Below, in pieces: positions 48,356-48,485 of a stretch of 48,485 bases of DNA. Under the pieces are notes generated by a model, which was not told where the DNA came from, made no database searches, and worked only from the letters and a program-made list of their open reading frames with translations. The translations under genes were made by a program, and so were the position numbers. Source of the DNA: Chimaeribacter arupi (lineage in GTDB: Bacteria; Pseudomonadota; Gammaproteobacteria; Enterobacterales; Enterobacteriaceae); assembly GCF_002858805.1 (NCBI RefSeq), contig NZ_PJZI01000039.1, positions 1 through 48,485 of the forward strand, in the 5' to 3' direction. Every line of letters begins with the position of its first letter. Positions within the stretch are counted from its first letter, which is position 1.

Positions 48356-48361
48356 AGTATA
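48356..48361 (-). promoter_or_regulatory. Candidate -10 element for mak
   Basis: TATACT on the reverse strand lies 54 bases upstream of the mak GTG; no good -35 is seen. Nothing else is recognised in 48302-48485, the gap running to the window edge. Confidence 0.3.
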
Positions 48362-48485
48362 GTGGCCAACGGGGCAGCACACCGGCAACCCCGACCTGTC
48401 TGATTCTGTGTTGCCCCCGGCGGGGTTAACCGGTACACCTTGTGATAAAAAACGGCCCGGCGGGGAGAGTTCGCTCACAGTTCCA

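Overview
The window is a chromosomal core segment from a GC-rich member of the Enterobacterales, probably Serratia or a close relative in the Yersiniaceae; the genus is inferred, not proven. Gene order follows the Escherichia coli cyo-to-mak region almost gene for gene: cyoBCDE, yajR, yajQ, panE-yajL, thiI, xseB-ispA-dxs, yajO, pgpA, thiL, nusB, ribE, ribD, nrdR, yajI, secF, secD, yajC, tgt, queA, acpH, malZ, proY, brnQ, phoR, phoB, sbcD, sbcC, mak. I saw no rRNA, tRNA, CRISPR array, insertion sequence or phage gene.

Layout. 1-2.2 kb: end of the cytochrome bo3 oxidase operon plus heme O synthase. 2.4-6.1 kb: an MFS transporter, the nucleotide-binding YajQ, ketopantoate reductase and the DJ-1-family YajL. 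6.1-12 kb: ThiI, then the isoprenoid/DXP genes xseB-ispA-dxs and the reductase yajO. 12-16.3 kb: the reverse-strand operon nrdR-ribD-ribE-nusB-thiL-pgpA (riboflavin and thiamine synthesis, antitermination, phospholipid synthesis). 16.5-22.7 kb: lipoprotein yajI, then the reverse-strand operon queA-tgt-yajC-secD-secF (queuosine tRNA modification and protein export). 22.8-26.3 kb: acpH, a 2-Cys peroxiredoxin with an OxyR-type site, and ggt. 26.4-31.2 kb: malZ, proY and brnQ on the reverse strand. 31.6-37.9 kb: an accessory block not found here in E. coli, holding a MetE-like methyltransferase behind MetJ-type boxes, and a two-gene operon of a fructose-family PTS enzyme EIIABC plus a GH38 alpha-mannosidase behind a perfect CRP-type site and a LacI-family-type palindrome. 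37.9-41 kb: phoB-phoR with a Pho box and an extra PstS-like binding protein appended. 41.2-46.2 kb: sbcDC, with SbcC enlarged and extremely glutamine-rich. 46.2-48.5 kb: a cupin protein, a solitary HicB-like gene and the ROK kinase mak.

How the parts work together. Most of the window is housekeeping. Dxs makes DXP, which feeds both isoprenoids (IspA) and thiamine (ThiI, ThiL). QueA and Tgt act on the same tRNA wobble base. SecD, SecF and YajC form one membrane complex. PhoB and PhoR sense phosphate, and the linked PstS-like protein may join that response. The best candidate for a poorly described system is the PTS-mannosidase operon. It resembles E. coli mngAB (2-O-mannosylglycerate uptake and cleavage), but its EIIC domain and one active-site motif of the hydrolase differ, and no regulator gene lies beside it. 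All regulatory sites were found by eye and are predictions.
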